A stretch of 64,000 nt of DNA from EB88 sp965199135 (GTDB lineage: Bacteria > Acidobacteriota > Terriglobia > Terriglobales > Acidobacteriaceae): contig OZ240685.1 in NCBI GenBank assembly GCA_965199135.1, forward strand, positions 3,534,001-3,598,000, given 5' to 3'. Shown here piece by piece: positions 7,534 to 17,333 of this stretch (its first letter is position 1; each line of letters starts with the position of its first letter). The position numbers and the translations under genes are program-made. The notes under the pieces were generated by a model that worked only from the letters and a program-made list of their open reading frames with translations, searched no databases and had not been told where the DNA came from.

Positions 7534-9627
7534 GTGAGATCTGCCACTGGCGTGTTCCGGCGTCTATGCCCGGTTCCCACTCTTTCCGCATTCGTGCTTC
7601 TTCTCGCGCTCCCCGCTTCGCGTGCGCAAACGCCCCAGCCGCCCACCCGGCTCTTGCCTGAGCACCAACTCTTTGTCGGCACCTGCTACCAGCCGGTAGA
7701 CCGCTCGCGTGACCAGATCGTCTCCGACATCCGCCTGATGAAGGCTGCGGGATTTCGCATGGTGCGCATCGGAGATCTCTCGTGGGACGCGCTCGAACCG
7801 AGCGAAGGCGTCTTCGACTTCGCGCTTTTCGACTTCGTGATGGATCGCCTGCACGAGGCTGGCATCCGCGTGCTCTTTGACGTGAGCGGCCTCCCCGCGC
7901 CCATCTGGCTTCACCATAACCATCCCGGTGTCGATGTCGTCGACCAGCATGGGGACCGACTTCACCCCGCTGAACGCTATATGGATGACATCAGCGACCC
8001 GGACTACCGCGCCGCTGTTCGCGCGCTCGCCACTGCTGTCATCCAGCACTACGCGCACCACCCCGCGCTCGCCGCCTTTGGCTACGACAACGAGGTCGGC
8101 AACAGTTACATGTCTTACTCCGAGGGGGATCGCGGACGTTTCATCGCCTGGCTCCAGAAACGCTACGGCACGATCGAGGCGCTGAACTCGGCCTGGGCCA
8201 CGCAGCGCTGGTCCCGCCGCATCGGCACCTGGGACGAAGTTGAGCTTCCCTATGGCGATGGCCCGGGCCCACCGGAGCGCTTTCTCGATCTCCATCGCTT
8301 CTGGTCCGATCAAACCATCGGCGCGCTTGAAGATCTCGATGCCGTACGCCGGGAGTATGCGCCCGAGGTACCTACGGCTTCCAACCTTTGGGACGAGGCT
8401 GGGCGCAAGGGATTCGATTACCTGAGCAGTTACAAATCGTACGTCACCTACGGGGCCGAGGGTTTTTACCCCGGCTACAATCCCGCAAATGCTCTCGACA
8501 CGGTAGTCGGCGGTCTACTTGCCAAGGGCGATCTCACCACACCGATCTGGTACAACGAGTTCGTCACAGGCGGCTCGGGCGATTACGGCGGCCCGCGCGG
8601 CATGATCCGCATGTGGGCCTACCTCGGCCTGCTTCACTCGGCGCAAACGTTTCTTGCCTGGACCTTTAACACGCACCAGGGTGGAGAGGAGCAAGCTCTT
8701 TTCGGCTTGCTTGATCACGACAGCACGCCCTCCTACAAGTACGAGGAGTTTGCCCGCGTCGCCCGCGAATTCGCGCAACTGGAAAAGCTCGGCTTTCCAC
8801 GCTACACCAGGCCCGAGGTCGCCATTGCGTACTCGTTTGATACGAACGTTGCGTATCACCATCCCTCGAACGTGAACACCAGCAGCGCTCACTACCTCAG
8901 CATCCCCTACCAGGAGCAGGTAGACGGTGGCTTCGCTCCCTTTTTCCATGACAACGTGGACGCGGCGCTCATCAATGTGGGCCACGCGAAGCTTTCCTCT
9001 TACAAGCTTGTTGTTGTGCCCGGCGACTACGTCATGGATCCCGCGAGCAGCGCCCAAATCCGTCAGTACGTCGAAAACGGCGGCACCGTCATCATGACTG
9101 CCTTCTCTGCCAAGGTGGACGAACATAGCCAGTGGTTCGGGACGCCCTTGCCCGGCACGTTGAGTGACGTCTTCGGCCTGCGAACCTCGCAGTTCTATCG
9201 CCCAAGCACCCCGCCTGCTTACACCCTCAACGGCACCACTGCCCAGAGCAAGCGCGCGTTCTACGAAGTGCTCGAGCCGCACACTGCGCATGTGCTCGCG
9301 ACTATTTCCAACATGCCTGAGCACTCACCCGCCATCACCGACAACACCTTTGGCCGCGGCCACGCCATCTACCTCGCTCTTCCTGCCGAGCAGGAGACGC
9401 TTGCGCCGCTTGTGAAATCACTCTATGCAAGGCTTGGCATTGTGCCCGGCCCTGCAACCCCTGACGGCGTATACGCTCGCGTTGTGGAAGGCCGGACGCT
9501 CTATGTCAACACCACCGCCGCACCTGTCACGTTTCCCGTCCCCGGCGACAAGCTAGGTATCTTGACGCACAAGAACTACCACGGCACGCTGCAGCTGGCG
9601 CCCTACGATGTCGACCTGCTCCAATAA
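7534..9627 (+). CDS. Secreted GH42-family beta-galactosidase
   Basis: 697 aa from GTG 7534, chosen because GAAAGG lies 10 nt upstream and a signal peptide follows directly (LSAFVLLLALPASRAQ). A TTG at 7504 would lengthen it by 10 codons. The (beta/alpha)8 barrel shows GH42 landmarks: GTCYQPVDRS, MVRIGDLSWDALEPSEG, acid/base E187 in YDNEVGNS, and nucleophile E342 in WYNEFVTG. A trimerisation/beta-galactosidase domain follows, with a Rossmann-like core (YKLVVVPGDYVM). It probably removes beta-linked galactose outside the cytoplasm. The next gene (GH29) lies 15 nt downstream, so the two are likely co-transcribed and act together. Confidence 0.9.
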   Translation: MRSATGVFRRLCPVPTLSAFVLLLALPASRAQTPQPPTRLLPEHQLFVGTCYQPVDRSRDQIVSDIRLMKAAGFRMVRIGDLSWDALEPSEGVFDFALFDFVMDRLHEAGIRVLFDVSGLPAPIWLHHNHPGVDVVDQHGDRLHPAERYMDDISDPDYRAAVRALATAVIQHYAHHPALAAFGYDNEVGNSYMSYSEGDRGRFIAWLQKRYGTIEALNSAWATQRWSRRIGTWDEVELPYGDGPGPPERFLDLHRFWSDQTIGALEDLDAVRREYAPEVPTASNLWDEAGRKGFDYLSSYKSYVTYGAEGFYPGYNPANALDTVVGGLLAKGDLTTPIWYNEFVTGGSGDYGGPRGMIRMWAYLGLLHSAQTFLAWTFNTHQGGEEQALFGLLDHDSTPSYKYEEFARVAREFAQLEKLGFPRYTRPEVAIAYSFDTNVAYHHPSNVNTSSAHYLSIPYQEQVDGGFAPFFHDNVDAALINVGHAKLSSYKLVVVPGDYVMDPASSAQIRQYVENGGTVIMTAFSAKVDEHSQWFGTPLPGTLSDVFGLRTSQFYRPSTPPAYTLNGTTAQSKRAFYEVLEPHTAHVLATISNMPEHSPAITDNTFGRGHAIYLALPAEQETLAPLVKSLYARLGIVPGPATPDGVYARVVEGRTLYVNTTAAPVTFPVPGDKLGILTHKNYHGTLQLAPYDVDLLQ

Positions 9628-9642
9628 AGGCCTTCAAGAACC

Positions 9643-11928
9643 ATGATGAGAAGCACACGCGTCTACACCCTCACGCTCCTGGCCTTCGGCACCAGTCTGC
9701 TGCTCCCGCTCGCGCACGCGCAGGCTCCTGTTGACTTCAACACCCTGCAGCACATCGAGCCCGGCGATGGGGAGACCGAGATCATCGCCAAGGCCGCACA
9801 CGTACTTCCGCGGCCTAACCAGACCGAGTGGATGCGCCTGGAACGCACCTTCTTCCTCCACTACGGGCCAAACGCCTTCCGCCACGTAGAGTGGGGCACC
9901 GGCCGTGAGGACCCCTCCATCTTCAACCCCTCCGCGCTAAACGCCGATCAGTGGGTGCAGAGCGTGAAGGAAGGCGGCGGCACCATGATCATCCTGGTCT
10001 GCAAGCATCACGACGGGCTTGCCCTGTGGCCTAGCCGCTACACCGCGCACTCGGTTGCTGCCAGCTCGTGGCGAGGCGGCAAGGGCAACGTGGTGCGTGA
10101 CGTGGCGGCCGCCGCGCGCAGGTACAACATCAAGCTTGGCGTGTACCTTTCACCTGCCGATCTCTACCAACTCCGCACCAACCCAATCAATCCCCACGGC
10201 TACTACGGCGACGGCAGCCCAAAGCTCCCCACCACCATCCCCACGGACCCGGCGAGCTTCAAGACTGACCCGTCGAAAACCCGCACTCCCGCTCCGGGCT
10301 TCGGCAGCTTTCACTACCAGGTGGACGATTACAACCGCTACTTCCTCAATCAGCTCTACGAACTGCTGACCGAGTACGGCCCCATCCAGGAAGTCTGGTT
10401 TGACGGCGCCAACCCTGACCCCAGCGTGCACGAGAGCTACGACTACAACGCCTGGTACGACCTCATCCGCCACCTGCAGCCGCGGGCCATCATCTTCGGC
10501 AAGGGCCCTGACGGCCGCTGGGTGGGCAACGAAAGCGGCATCGGCCGCACCACCGAATGGGACCCCGTCCCGCTGCCGCTCCCCCCAAGCGAGTTTCGCT
10601 GGCCCGACATGCGCGACCAGGACCTGGGCAGCCGCGCAAAGCTCGTGCCCGGCTCCTACCTGTGGTGGTATCCGGCTGAGACGAATGTGCCCATCCTCCA
10701 CGGCTGGTTCTGGGCGCCTGACAAGCCCGTCCGCACCGCCTCCGAGCTCATCGATATCTACTACCAATCAGTCGGCCGCAACAGCAACTGGCTCCTCAAT
10801 CTTTCCCCCGACGATCGCGGCCTCATACCCGAGCTGCAGCGCGCAAACCTGCGCCTGATGAACCAGGTCATCACCCAGACCTTTGCGCGCAACCTGGCGC
10901 AACGCGCCATCCTCACCGCCGACTCCTCGGCCCCTGCACACAAGCCCGCGCTCGCGCTCGACCAAAGCCTCGACACGTGGTGGGAGCCCGCGGCCGGCCA
11001 CACCACGCCCACACTCACCGTCACCCTGCCGCACCGAGTCACGTTCGACGTCGTCTCGCTGCAAGAGGCAGTCGACCACCGCGGCCAGCGTATCGAATCC
11101 TTCACGGTGGAAGCCTTGCTCAACGGCAGCTGGGAGCCAGTGACCCAGGGCACCACCGTCGGCCACAAACGCCTCCTGCGCCTCAAGGTCCCGATCACCA
11201 CCGATCGTGTGCGCATTCACATCGAGAGCTCGCGCCTTGAGCCATCCATTGCACAGCTCGGCCTGTTCAAGCAGGCCGCCTACGTCCCAGCGCCGCAGAT
11301 TGCTGATCGCGACGCGGAAGGAAAAGTCTCTCTCCGAGCAACCGGCGGTAGCCGCATCGTCTACACGGTCGATGGCTCGGTTCCCAACGCGCAGTCCACC
11401 CGTTATCAAGGTCCTATTCCGCTTGCGCAAGGCGGCATGGTCGAGGCGGCCGTTCTCACCCCGAGCGGAAGAGCTGGCATGATCGCTGCGCGCAACTTCC
11501 CCGGTGCCGCGCCGCTTGGTTGGAAGATCGTGGAAGCCGACAGCCAGGAGCCCGACAGCCCCGCCCTCAACGCCATCGATGGCAAGCCCGACACCGTTTG
11601 GACCAGCTCAAGCAAGCCCGGGCGTCACCACATCACTGTCGATATGGGCCAGCTGCGCCGCATCGAGGGCTTCAACTACCTGCCGCGCCAGGACGGGCTC
11701 AACTACGGCTTGGTCAAAACCTACAAGCTTGAAGTCAGCGTCAATGGCCAAAACTGGACCACGGTCATCCCCTCGGGCGATTTCGCCAATCTGCGAAATG
11801 ATCCTGAGCTCGTGTCCGTTCCATTCTCGCCTGTCGACGCCCGTTTCTTCCGCTTCACCACGCTCAGCAGCTACGACGAAAGCGGTGCCGCAAGCGCCGC
11901 CGAACTCTCTATCAAGTTAGCGCAATAA
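9643..11928 (+). CDS. Secreted GH29 alpha-L-fucosidase with C-terminal F5/8C (discoidin)-like domain
   Basis: 761 aa with a signal peptide ending AHAQ. The GH29 barrel is shown by WMRLERTFFLHYGPNAF, LVCKHHDGLALWPS and the nucleophile D254 in EVWFDGANPD. After about residue 420 come a first discoidin-like sandwich (LDTWWEPAAG), a short chitobiase/HEX C-terminal-like segment (IVYTVDGSVPN), and a final F5/8 type C domain (ALNAIDGKPDTVWTSS to FFRFTTLSSYDESG). It should release terminal alpha-fucose, while the discoidin modules bind glycan. With the GH42 enzyme it would dismantle Fuc-Gal side chains; xyloglucan is one plausible substrate, but this is inference. Confidence 0.92.
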   Translation: MMRSTRVYTLTLLAFGTSLLLPLAHAQAPVDFNTLQHIEPGDGETEIIAKAAHVLPRPNQTEWMRLERTFFLHYGPNAFRHVEWGTGREDPSIFNPSALNADQWVQSVKEGGGTMIILVCKHHDGLALWPSRYTAHSVAASSWRGGKGNVVRDVAAAARRYNIKLGVYLSPADLYQLRTNPINPHGYYGDGSPKLPTTIPTDPASFKTDPSKTRTPAPGFGSFHYQVDDYNRYFLNQLYELLTEYGPIQEVWFDGANPDPSVHESYDYNAWYDLIRHLQPRAIIFGKGPDGRWVGNESGIGRTTEWDPVPLPLPPSEFRWPDMRDQDLGSRAKLVPGSYLWWYPAETNVPILHGWFWAPDKPVRTASELIDIYYQSVGRNSNWLLNLSPDDRGLIPELQRANLRLMNQVITQTFARNLAQRAILTADSSAPAHKPALALDQSLDTWWEPAAGHTTPTLTVTLPHRVTFDVVSLQEAVDHRGQRIESFTVEALLNGSWEPVTQGTTVGHKRLLRLKVPITTDRVRIHIESSRLEPSIAQLGLFKQAAYVPAPQIADRDAEGKVSLRATGGSRIVYTVDGSVPNAQSTRYQGPIPLAQGGMVEAAVLTPSGRAGMIAARNFPGAAPLGWKIVEADSQEPDSPALNAIDGKPDTVWTSSSKPGRHHITVDMGQLRRIEGFNYLPRQDGLNYGLVKTYKLEVSVNGQNWTTVIPSGDFANLRNDPELVSVPFSPVDARFFRFTTLSSYDESGAASAAELSIKLAQ

Positions 11929-12281
11929 TTCATGGCCTACCCCTCAAGCTGTGCTTAGGCGCGCCTGAGTCGCATAGCCGGGTGCCTCGATGCCTCGAAG
12001 ACGAAGCCCAGCAGCCCGGGCCGGCGATGAATCTGGGCTCACCTGAAACAGTTCTACCCCGGGATGTGCGCAGCGGGCCTCCCCGCAAAAGGCGCATAGG
12101 AGTCAACGCCCATAAACGAAATGCGCTACTATGCCCGAAAGACACGAGCTCGTACAAAGAGCAAGCGAAGCGTACCGGCGGGATCTGAAGCTTCCCTGAG
12201 GAAGTGGCCAGCCTGCTTCTACGCCAACCCCGCTGACCGGGGCGGCAGCTCAGGCCAGAATGCTCTGGAGGAAAACCAGTC
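11929..12281. other. Intergenic region with one short unconfirmed ORF
   Basis: No recognisable gene. An ATG at 12130 opens a 22-codon ORF (starting MPERHELVQRASE, ending near 12198), followed in another frame by PEEVASLLLRQPR, which could be the stump of a small helical protein. No terminator hairpin with a T-run was found after the fucosidase gene. Confidence 0.3.
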
Positions 12282-12935
12282 GTGCCGATAAGCCGAGACG
12301 AGTTTACAGATACATACCCAAGTCTCTTTCATATCTCACTCGCGCAGGAGCTGGAACAGGTAAGGCGGCATGGACTTCTCAGCACATCGGCACTGTTGGA
12401 CACATGCGAAATAGAAGGGGACAAGCGATTCCGCATCGAGAGCCTTCCACGACCCCGCACGATTACTATTAGTCATCCCGTTCATGGCGAGTTCTTAATC
12501 AACGATCAGGCTCCCATGAATGCTGCAGCTCTTCAGACGTGCCTGGTCGATCTGTCGCCTGAGCAATGGTGCAAAGCCTTAAACGGTCGGGTGTTCTTTT
12601 GGCCAACCCATCGTCGGCTTGCGAAGCATCTCGGAGCGAGGTTGGGCGCCGGGCTTTCAAGAACGATATTCACCTTTAAGACAAGATCGCTCCTTGACGT
12701 GCTTGATTTCGACTCTTTTGAGTTCTCAGCAATCAACTCCGGCAACACCATGCGCAAAGCTGCTCGGAGGGGCTCGGCGACCTTTTTGAGCCCTGGCGAC
12801 TATCCCTTCCAGGAGCGACGGAAACACAGAGGAGTAGGTGACGCCATCGCCGAGGTAACCTATCCGTACGCTATTACGCCATCACAGCTCGCCGCGATAG
12901 AGATAGAAGTGACAAGCGAGATCGTACCTGGGTGA
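12282..12935 (+). CDS. DUF7002-like protein of unknown function
   Basis: 217 aa from GTG 12282, with GGAGGAAAA about 9 nt upstream. The N-terminal motif YPSLFHIS...VRRHGLLSTSALLD resembles the uncharacterised family usually annotated DUF7002. The pattern of an early His followed by HGLLSTS recalls ADP-ribosyltransferase-like folds such as RNA 2'-phosphotransferase and RES-type proteins, but no full catalytic set could be established. Other conserved-looking segments are RVFFWPTHRR and FLSPGDYPFQERRKHRG. No signal peptide or membrane helix. It appears monocistronic, with no obvious partner apart from the doubtful short ORF upstream. Confidence 0.6.
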   Translation: MPISRDEFTDTYPSLFHISLAQELEQVRRHGLLSTSALLDTCEIEGDKRFRIESLPRPRTITISHPVHGEFLINDQAPMNAAALQTCLVDLSPEQWCKALNGRVFFWPTHRRLAKHLGARLGAGLSRTIFTFKTRSLLDVLDFDSFEFSAINSGNTMRKAARRGSATFLSPGDYPFQERRKHRGVGDAIAEVTYPYAITPSQLAAIEIEVTSEIVPG

Positions 12936-13071
12936 CAGGTGGCCCGTTACATGCCCGTCGAGGAGGGCGCGAAACGATGATGGGCAGCGCGAGCTTGGAT
13001 CTCAGAAGCGCGCGAGCATTTCTACAGAGCCTCCAGTGCGAATGGGTCTGCTCAGGGGAACTGGACTTTGT

Positions 13072-16000
13072 ATGATCTCTAGAATGCTTCTCAGGATTGT
13101 AGTAGCTGTCGTTCTTGCATGTGGGACTCTTCCATTTGCGACTGCCACCCCGCTTCCTCGTTTCCCTTCGGCAAGCAGAACCCAGATTGCATTTGTCGCA
13201 GAGGACGACCTTTGGGTCGTGCCACTGCAGGGTGGCCCAGCACGTCGGCTTCTTAAAGATGCGGGTGTCATCAGTACGCCACTCTTCTCGCCAGATGGCA
13301 ATTGGATCGCATACACCTCCCGTCGCGGTGGTCTCCACGATGTCTTTGTGGTTTCTGCGGCTGGTGGCAAGCCAACAAGGCTGACTTATGAAGCCAGCAG
13401 CTTTCCTGATGGCGCCATGGTTGTGTCGTGGACCCTGGACTCGACGCGGGTGATCTTTCTTTCTCATCGCGCGACTCCGGTCCGAAAACTTGTTCGAGCG
13501 TTCTCGGTACCCGTGACCGGCGGGATGGCTGAGCCGCTGCCGCTTGATCGTGCGGGACGCATGTCGTTCGCTCCAAACGGTCACCAGATCGCCTTCAACC
13601 GCACCTTCCGCAATCTCGAACTCCGGAAGCGCTACGTCGGGGGTCAGCAGCAAGACATCTATACCTACGACTTCGATGCGCGCGTGCTAAAGCGACTTAC
13701 CACCTGGAAAGGTACCGACACTTCGCCGATGTGGTTTGGGCGGAAGATCTATTTCGTCTCGGACAGGGACGCGCACTTCAGGCAGAACATCTGGAGCCTC
13801 GACCTAGACACCCACAGCGTTCGTCAGATTTCAACGTTCACCGATTATGACGTGGACTGGCCATCACTTGCTGCGCAGACCATCGTGTTCCAGCAAGGCG
13901 GTCACCTATGGGCCATTGATCTCCCTTCAGAGAGGCTCCGCAAGGTGGACGTTACTTACGCAGATCTACAGCAGCCGAAGGTAGGCGCCGAGGCTGTGGG
14001 GAAATTCGCTCGTGTCACAGATGCGATGAACCACATCGACTACGCCTCGTCCCCGCGCGGCGACTCTCTGCTGCTTTCGGCGCGTGGTGACCTGTTCCGC
14101 CTCGACAGGGCGTCACATGCAGAAGACCTTACAAACACGCCAGGTGTAGAGGAGGACCATCCATCCTGGTCGCCTGATGGCCGCATGATCGCATATGAGA
14201 CGGACCGCGACGGATCACAACAGCTGGCTGTCCAGGCAGCGACAGGTGGGCCAGGGCGCCTCCTGACACACTATACTTCCGGTTACTTCTATACGCCGCT
14301 CTGGTCCCCGCGAAACGATAGCTTCGTTGTCGCCGATGCTGCGCATTCGCTCTGGTGGGTGCGCCTGGACGGAAGCAATCCACAGAAGATAGGTTTTGAC
14401 CCACACAGCGAAATCCGAGACGCATCGTTCTCGCCTGATGGGCGCTGGGTAGCTTACAGCACCGAACGTTCCAGTCAACTTCGTGCGATTCACCTGCATG
14501 AGCTTGCCACCGGCAGCGATACCGTTGTCAGCTCTCCCATGGAGAGCGATCGCCTCCCCGTATTTAGCCCGGACGGGCAATACCTCATTTTCGTGTCCCA
14601 GCGGTACGAACAGGCCTATGTCTCGGATCGCGATGATGAGAATCTCATTTCGACCGTCAACTCAGATGGTCTATATGCCGTCACTCTTCAACGCTATGGT
14701 CGGCCCCTGGGAGCAGTGACGACCACGAGTCACCCCGCAAGCGCGGGCGCTGTAACAATCGATTTCAAGGGCCTCATGTCGCGTGCCGTTGCTTTGCCGA
14801 TGATACCGTCGACCATCGTTTCCTTGCAGGTCAGCCAGTCCGCTCTCCTCTACCAGGTGGCTCCTATCCAACTCATCAGTGGCGATCTCGCCGGAGGCAA
14901 AGCAGCTTTGCATGCGATGAGTCTGACCAGTCTGCAGGATCGCACCCTTGCTGAAGGCCTCGACAACTTCGATCTGTCGAGCGACGGACTCAGGATCGTG
15001 TTTCACCGGCAGGGTAAGTGGTATAGCACCGGCGTCGGCGAAGAGCCCGGGAGTGAAGTGCAAATTCGTTGTGACGCTATGACGTCCGTAGTGGATCAGT
15101 CGCGTGAATGGTCGGAGATGTTCGAAAGCGCATGGCGACTGGATCGGGATGTGTTTTTCAGCAAAGCCATGAACGGCAGCAACTGGGCTGCTGTGCACGA
15201 TGCATACGCGAAGCTCTTGCCCTTCGTGAGCTCCCATGACGATTTCGTCTACTTGCTTCAGCAAATGCAGGGTGAGATTGCGAGTTCACACACATTCATA
15301 GACCCTCGAGACGAGGACGACGTGACGGGAGCCATGCGGACAGGGCTGCTGGGAGCGGATTACGCAATGGATGTGACTTCGGGCCGCTATCGATTCGAGA
15401 AGATCTATTCTGGTGACCGAACACGCCCGGCTATGCAAAGCCCATTGAGCAAACCAGGACTCGATGTGAAGGAGGGTGACTACCTTCTGGCAGTAAACGG
15501 TCGCGAGCTGAAGATGCCGTTGGAACCGGACGAGCTTTTGGCAGGAATTACCACTGAGGTTACGCTCAGCATAGCGTCCGATCTCTACGGTCCTCGGCGC
15601 AACGTGCGTGTTGTTCCACTTACGGATGACATGCGGCTTCGGAGGCACGACTGGATCGAGCACAACCGCGCCGAAGTAGATCGTCTCTCCAATGGTCGCC
15701 TCGGATACATCTTTGTGACGGACTTTGGGGCAGAGGGCGAAGCCGACTTCGTTCGGCAGTTCTACCCTCAGCGTGAGAAGGACGGCTTGATCTTTGATGT
15801 GCGATGGAATGGCGGAGGCTTCACGAGCCAGTCTGTTCTGGATGTTCTGCGACGCGAAATTGCCGGCGTCTTTGTCAACCGCGAAGGCGCGCTCAGCACC
15901 CTGCCAACTGCGGTCGGGCCCCGAGCGCTGGTGGCTCTCGCAAACTACGCCTCAGCATCTGACGGCGATCAGTTTCCGTATTTTTTCAAGCAGTTTCACT

Positions 16001-16338
16001 TGGGTAAAGTTGTGGGTGAGCGCACGTGGGGTGGCGTCCAGGGAATCAACCGAGATTGGACCTTGACGGACGGCACATCCTTCACTATCCCGAAAGACGC
16101 TCTCGCCTCAGTGCAGGGTCAATGGATCATTGAGAATACGGGAACCGAGCCGGATATCGCCGTCTCTTCTGCTCCCGACGAGCGCGTCTTCGGCAAGGAT
16201 CGACAGCTTGAGACTGCCATCGCCGTGGCCATGAATGAGCTGAAAGCGAAGCCTCCTGTGAAGCTAAGGGCCCCTCGGCCGCTGCCCGCCTACCCATTGG
16301 CCGGTGAGGTGGCAGGCGCCAGTTTCAGCAGCAACTGA
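13072..16338 (+). CDS. Tricorn-type S41 protease, exported
   Basis: About 1,088 aa from ATG 13072; upstream in-frame ATGs at 13036 and 13042 would add up to 12 residues. A signal-type hydrophobic N-terminus (MLLRIVVAVVLACGTLPFATA) is followed by a TolB/tricorn beta-propeller region with repeated SPDGxWIAY blades (LFSPDGNWIAYTS, SWSPDGRMIAYETD, SFSPDGRWVAYS). A PDZ-like domain (LDVKEGDYLLAVNGREL) precedes the C-terminal S41 catalytic domain (GRLGYIFVTDF, DVRWNGGGFTSQSVLD). The nucleophile is in NYASASDGDQFPYFF: S963-D964 in this numbering, against S965-D966 in Thermoplasma tricorn. Tricorn-family enzymes degrade peptides; a signal sequence suggests a periplasmic role here. Confidence 0.9.
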   Translation: MISRMLLRIVVAVVLACGTLPFATATPLPRFPSASRTQIAFVAEDDLWVVPLQGGPARRLLKDAGVISTPLFSPDGNWIAYTSRRGGLHDVFVVSAAGGKPTRLTYEASSFPDGAMVVSWTLDSTRVIFLSHRATPVRKLVRAFSVPVTGGMAEPLPLDRAGRMSFAPNGHQIAFNRTFRNLELRKRYVGGQQQDIYTYDFDARVLKRLTTWKGTDTSPMWFGRKIYFVSDRDAHFRQNIWSLDLDTHSVRQISTFTDYDVDWPSLAAQTIVFQQGGHLWAIDLPSERLRKVDVTYADLQQPKVGAEAVGKFARVTDAMNHIDYASSPRGDSLLLSARGDLFRLDRASHAEDLTNTPGVEEDHPSWSPDGRMIAYETDRDGSQQLAVQAATGGPGRLLTHYTSGYFYTPLWSPRNDSFVVADAAHSLWWVRLDGSNPQKIGFDPHSEIRDASFSPDGRWVAYSTERSSQLRAIHLHELATGSDTVVSSPMESDRLPVFSPDGQYLIFVSQRYEQAYVSDRDDENLISTVNSDGLYAVTLQRYGRPLGAVTTTSHPASAGAVTIDFKGLMSRAVALPMIPSTIVSLQVSQSALLYQVAPIQLISGDLAGGKAALHAMSLTSLQDRTLAEGLDNFDLSSDGLRIVFHRQGKWYSTGVGEEPGSEVQIRCDAMTSVVDQSREWSEMFESAWRLDRDVFFSKAMNGSNWAAVHDAYAKLLPFVSSHDDFVYLLQQMQGEIASSHTFIDPRDEDDVTGAMRTGLLGADYAMDVTSGRYRFEKIYSGDRTRPAMQSPLSKPGLDVKEGDYLLAVNGRELKMPLEPDELLAGITTEVTLSIASDLYGPRRNVRVVPLTDDMRLRRHDWIEHNRAEVDRLSNGRLGYIFVTDFGAEGEADFVRQFYPQREKDGLIFDVRWNGGGFTSQSVLDVLRREIAGVFVNREGALSTLPTAVGPRALVALANYASASDGDQFPYFFKQFHLGKVVGERTWGGVQGINRDWTLTDGTSFTIPKDALASVQGQWIIENTGTEPDIAVSSAPDERVFGKDRQLETAIAVAMNELKAKPPVKLRAPRPLPAYPLAGEVAGASFSSN

Positions 16339-17333
16339 TCGGCTCTGTAGCGTCAGGTTGGGAGGCTAAGCACCGTCAGCGTAAAACATTCAGCGGCGAA
16401 GCCAATGATGATCAAAGTGTCTGGCTCCTTCTCTCACGTCACAGCATAGATACACATCTGATCTCGCCTGGTGAGCACGACTTTTTCAGAAGCAAGGGGG
16501 AGATACAGCCTGGGGTGCGGAAGCACTCTCCCTCACTGATACTCTGTCCCCTATTGAGCAGAGGTCCGGTATGGAGAGGCTTGCCGGGGATTAGCGCTCC
16601 GGCCCTGTATTCGGTCGGCGTTCTTGTGAAATCACACCGGTGTCGCCGCCACGACTGCAATGCTTTATGACGGCCGTGATCGCAAGCTGCCCTGGCTTGC
16701 ACCCGGCGCTCCAAGCGAAACTTTAGGTAGGCCACGAAGCTGCAGAGCCTCGTACATCTCGTGGTTCTATTCGACCGGTGCTCGGCAATCCTCTTTGCCG
16801 ACAATGAAGGAAAACGGTGTGGTTATGGGGCCGGCAAGGGAGGGTGGGAAGTTTGTCCCGAGCTCTTTCTCGTGCGTGCAAGGTCTTCCGCCGGAGAACT
16901 GGAAAGCTGCTGGCGCTGGTCTAAGCTGAGGGCTTCACTCGTCTTATCAGTTGGAGGTTTTCGGCACTTGCTGCCCGGAAGTCCACTAACATCTCGGCGT
17001 TCCACAACCGCCACTCGCTGGCCCACAGTGCGAAGTCCTACGCAGCAAGCTTCGTTGCTTCGCCCGAGCCGAAGACGACCGGAGCAAATTACTCGATGTC
17101 GTCTCTTCACCCAAAGCGTTTCTCGTCGTTGATTCGTTTCTGCCTATCATGGGTGTGATGCACCAGAGAACAAGCAGGACGAGTTGAGGATCGCTTTGTG
17201 AGCTGCGGCAGCGTCGCCATCTGCGCGCGCACACCTGTGCCCACGCATGCGCCGTCCGTGAGACACGGACGACGCTGACGTCGGCCCGTGGTTGCGATCA
17301 CGTCTGCGATGCACACGTGGGACACAGAGAGGC
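16339..17333. other. About 1 kb without a recognisable gene
   Basis: Several open frames of 80-145 codons exist on both strands, but none shows a recognisable motif, a credible ribosome-binding site or the codon pattern of the neighbours. The region may be decayed coding sequence at the left edge of the accessory island. A small 8-bp hairpin (17253-17260 with 17264-17271, CGTCCGTG/CACGGACG) lies about 60 nt past the end of the next minus-strand gene and has no T-run. Confidence 0.5.

Noticed and set aside
16439..17132. Possible genes in the 1-kb gap after the tricorn gene
   Set aside because: Frames on both strands were read; none shows a motif, plausible start or neighbour-like codon use, so no gene is claimed.
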